NCBI GenBank assembly: GCA_015655035.1
Contig: JAATFS010000352.1
Location: 1-6,721 of the forward strand
Length of the DNA: 6,721 nucleotides
Source of the DNA: Lysobacterales bacterium
GTDB lineage: Bacteria; Pseudomonadota; Gammaproteobacteria; Xanthomonadales; Xanthomonadaceae
Direction: 5' to 3'
Part shown: one piece after another, positions 6,198 to 6,721 of the stretch
Numbering within the stretch: the first letter of the stretch is position 1
Layout: every line of letters begins with the position of its first letter
Made by a program: the position numbers and the translations under genes
The notes under the pieces: model-generated
Databases searched by the model: none
What the model saw: only the letters and a program-made list of their open reading frames with translations
What the model was told of the DNA's origin: nothing

Positions 6198-6721
6198 TGC
6201 ACTACTGCTCCTTGTTCCCAACGCAACACGGTATAGGCCGAGCCAGGCAGGTCCGCAGCACCGGTGCGCACGACGGCGCGCAACACCGCCTCTGGTCCCC
6301 TGCCCAGGCGCGCCCGGCTCTCGACATTATAGGCATCCGAACCCGTCATCCCCTCACCTTCCATCATCGATGCCGTCGATTCTCGCTGCGCGAGCAGCTC
6401 CTCCGCATTCATTCCCAGCGCAGTGAGCACGGCGCCCGGTGCAAACTGCGACTCCGGACGCGGGCGCCCACTGAACAGCGTGACGTTGGGCAACAACCGG
6501 CGATACAGCTGCGCATCCATGCCCAGCACCAGCCGCAGTTCACCCAGGCTCTCGAACGGCGCGTCCTTGGCGCCGTAGGGCAAGCCGGCCGCGGCATAGT
6601 CGCTGTCCTCGGCGCTGCCGCCGGGCGAGGCGAGATTGTCCTCATCGCGCCAGTCCACGATGGCGGCGGCGATGCGCGCGTCCTGGCCTTGCGCGGCGCC
6701 GACGGCACGAGCCAATGCCGC
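6194..6721 (-). CDS. gspK: T2SS minor pseudopilin XpsK (GspK), C-terminal part, 5' truncated by the window edge
   Basis: The frame is open to the right edge and gives 175 visible C-terminal residues; the Xanthomonas protein is about 280, so roughly 105 residues are missing, including the type IV pilin-like signal and N-terminal helix. Diagnostic GspK features are AAAIVDWRDEDNLASPGGSAEDSDY (split here as IVDWRDEDNL at visible residues 21-30 and PGGSAEDSDY at 33-42), LPYGAKDAPFESLGELRLVL (47-66), GMDAQLYRRLLPNVTLFSG (67-85) and ALGMNAEELLAQ (101-112). The tail strands RARLGRGPEAVLRAVVR and YTVLRWEQGAVV close the pseudopilin-like sheet. GspK caps the pseudopilus tip with GspI and GspJ, bulky enough that it sits only at the end. 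The last codons overlap the xpsL start by 4 bases. Confidence 0.93.
   Translation of the reverse strand, partial: AALARAVGAAQGQDARIAAAIVDWRDEDNLASPGGSAEDSDYAAAGLPYGAKDAPFESLGELRLVLGMDAQLYRRLLPNVTLFSGRPRPESQFAPGAVLTALGMNAEELLAQRESTASMMEGEGMTGSDAYNVESRARLGRGPEAVLRAVVRTGAADLPGSAYTVLRWEQGAVVQ
6208..6213 (-). promoter_or_regulatory. Shine-Dalgarno for xpsL
   Basis: AAGGAG on the minus strand lies ten bases before the ATG at 6195-6197, within the last codons of xpsK. The spacing is slightly long, but the ATGA stop-start overlap should also help re-initiation. Confidence 0.65.

Noticed and set aside
1..6721. CRISPR array, tRNA, rRNA, insertion sequence or attachment site
   Set aside because: No regularly spaced direct repeats, no tRNA-like cloverleaf, no transposase and no terminal inverted repeats were seen. 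The window is nearly filled by coding sequence of uniform character.

Overview
The window is high-GC proteobacterial DNA. It carries the distal end of a type II secretion system (T2SS) operon on the minus strand. The gene order K-L-M-N-D, with the secretin gene last, no separate gspC, and gspN between gspM and gspD, is the arrangement known from the xps cluster of Xanthomonas. The second Xanthomonas cluster, xcs, has C and D first. Protein lengths also fit the Xps family, so the source is most likely Xanthomonas or a close relative in the Xanthomonadaceae. Species cannot be set from the sequence alone.

Layout from left to right: (1) 1-492, plus strand, the C-terminal part of a GntR/HutC-type regulator (UTRA effector-binding domain), cut by the left edge. 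(2) 493-565, a short convergent intergenic gap with only weak hairpins. (3) 566-1414, minus strand, a glycosyltransferase-2-like protein that appears to have lost key catalytic motifs. (4) 1411-3675, minus, the outer-membrane secretin XpsD. (5) 3685-4452, minus, XpsN. (6) 4442-5086, minus, XpsM. (7) 5067-6197, minus, XpsL. (8) 6194-6721, minus, the C-terminal part of the minor pseudopilin XpsK, cut by the right edge. Transcription of the operon runs from right to left.

How the genes work together: XpsK belongs to the pseudopilus tip. XpsL and XpsM form the inner-membrane assembly platform that couples the cytoplasmic ATPase (XpsE, outside the window) to the pseudopilus. XpsN is the inner-membrane connector that takes the place of GspC. 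XpsD is the outer-membrane channel through which folded exoenzymes leave. The genes are tightly packed: overlaps of 4, 20 and 11 bases, a 9-base gap, then another 4-base overlap. This implies translational coupling along the whole block.

The main point of interest is the last gene. A GT-A-fold-like protein starts inside the xpsD stop codon, and its DxD-type position, its acidic GT2 helix motif and a downstream histidine all look degenerate. It may be a non-catalytic accessory protein of the secretion system, or an unrelated passenger in the operon. Everything else matches known T2SS architecture.
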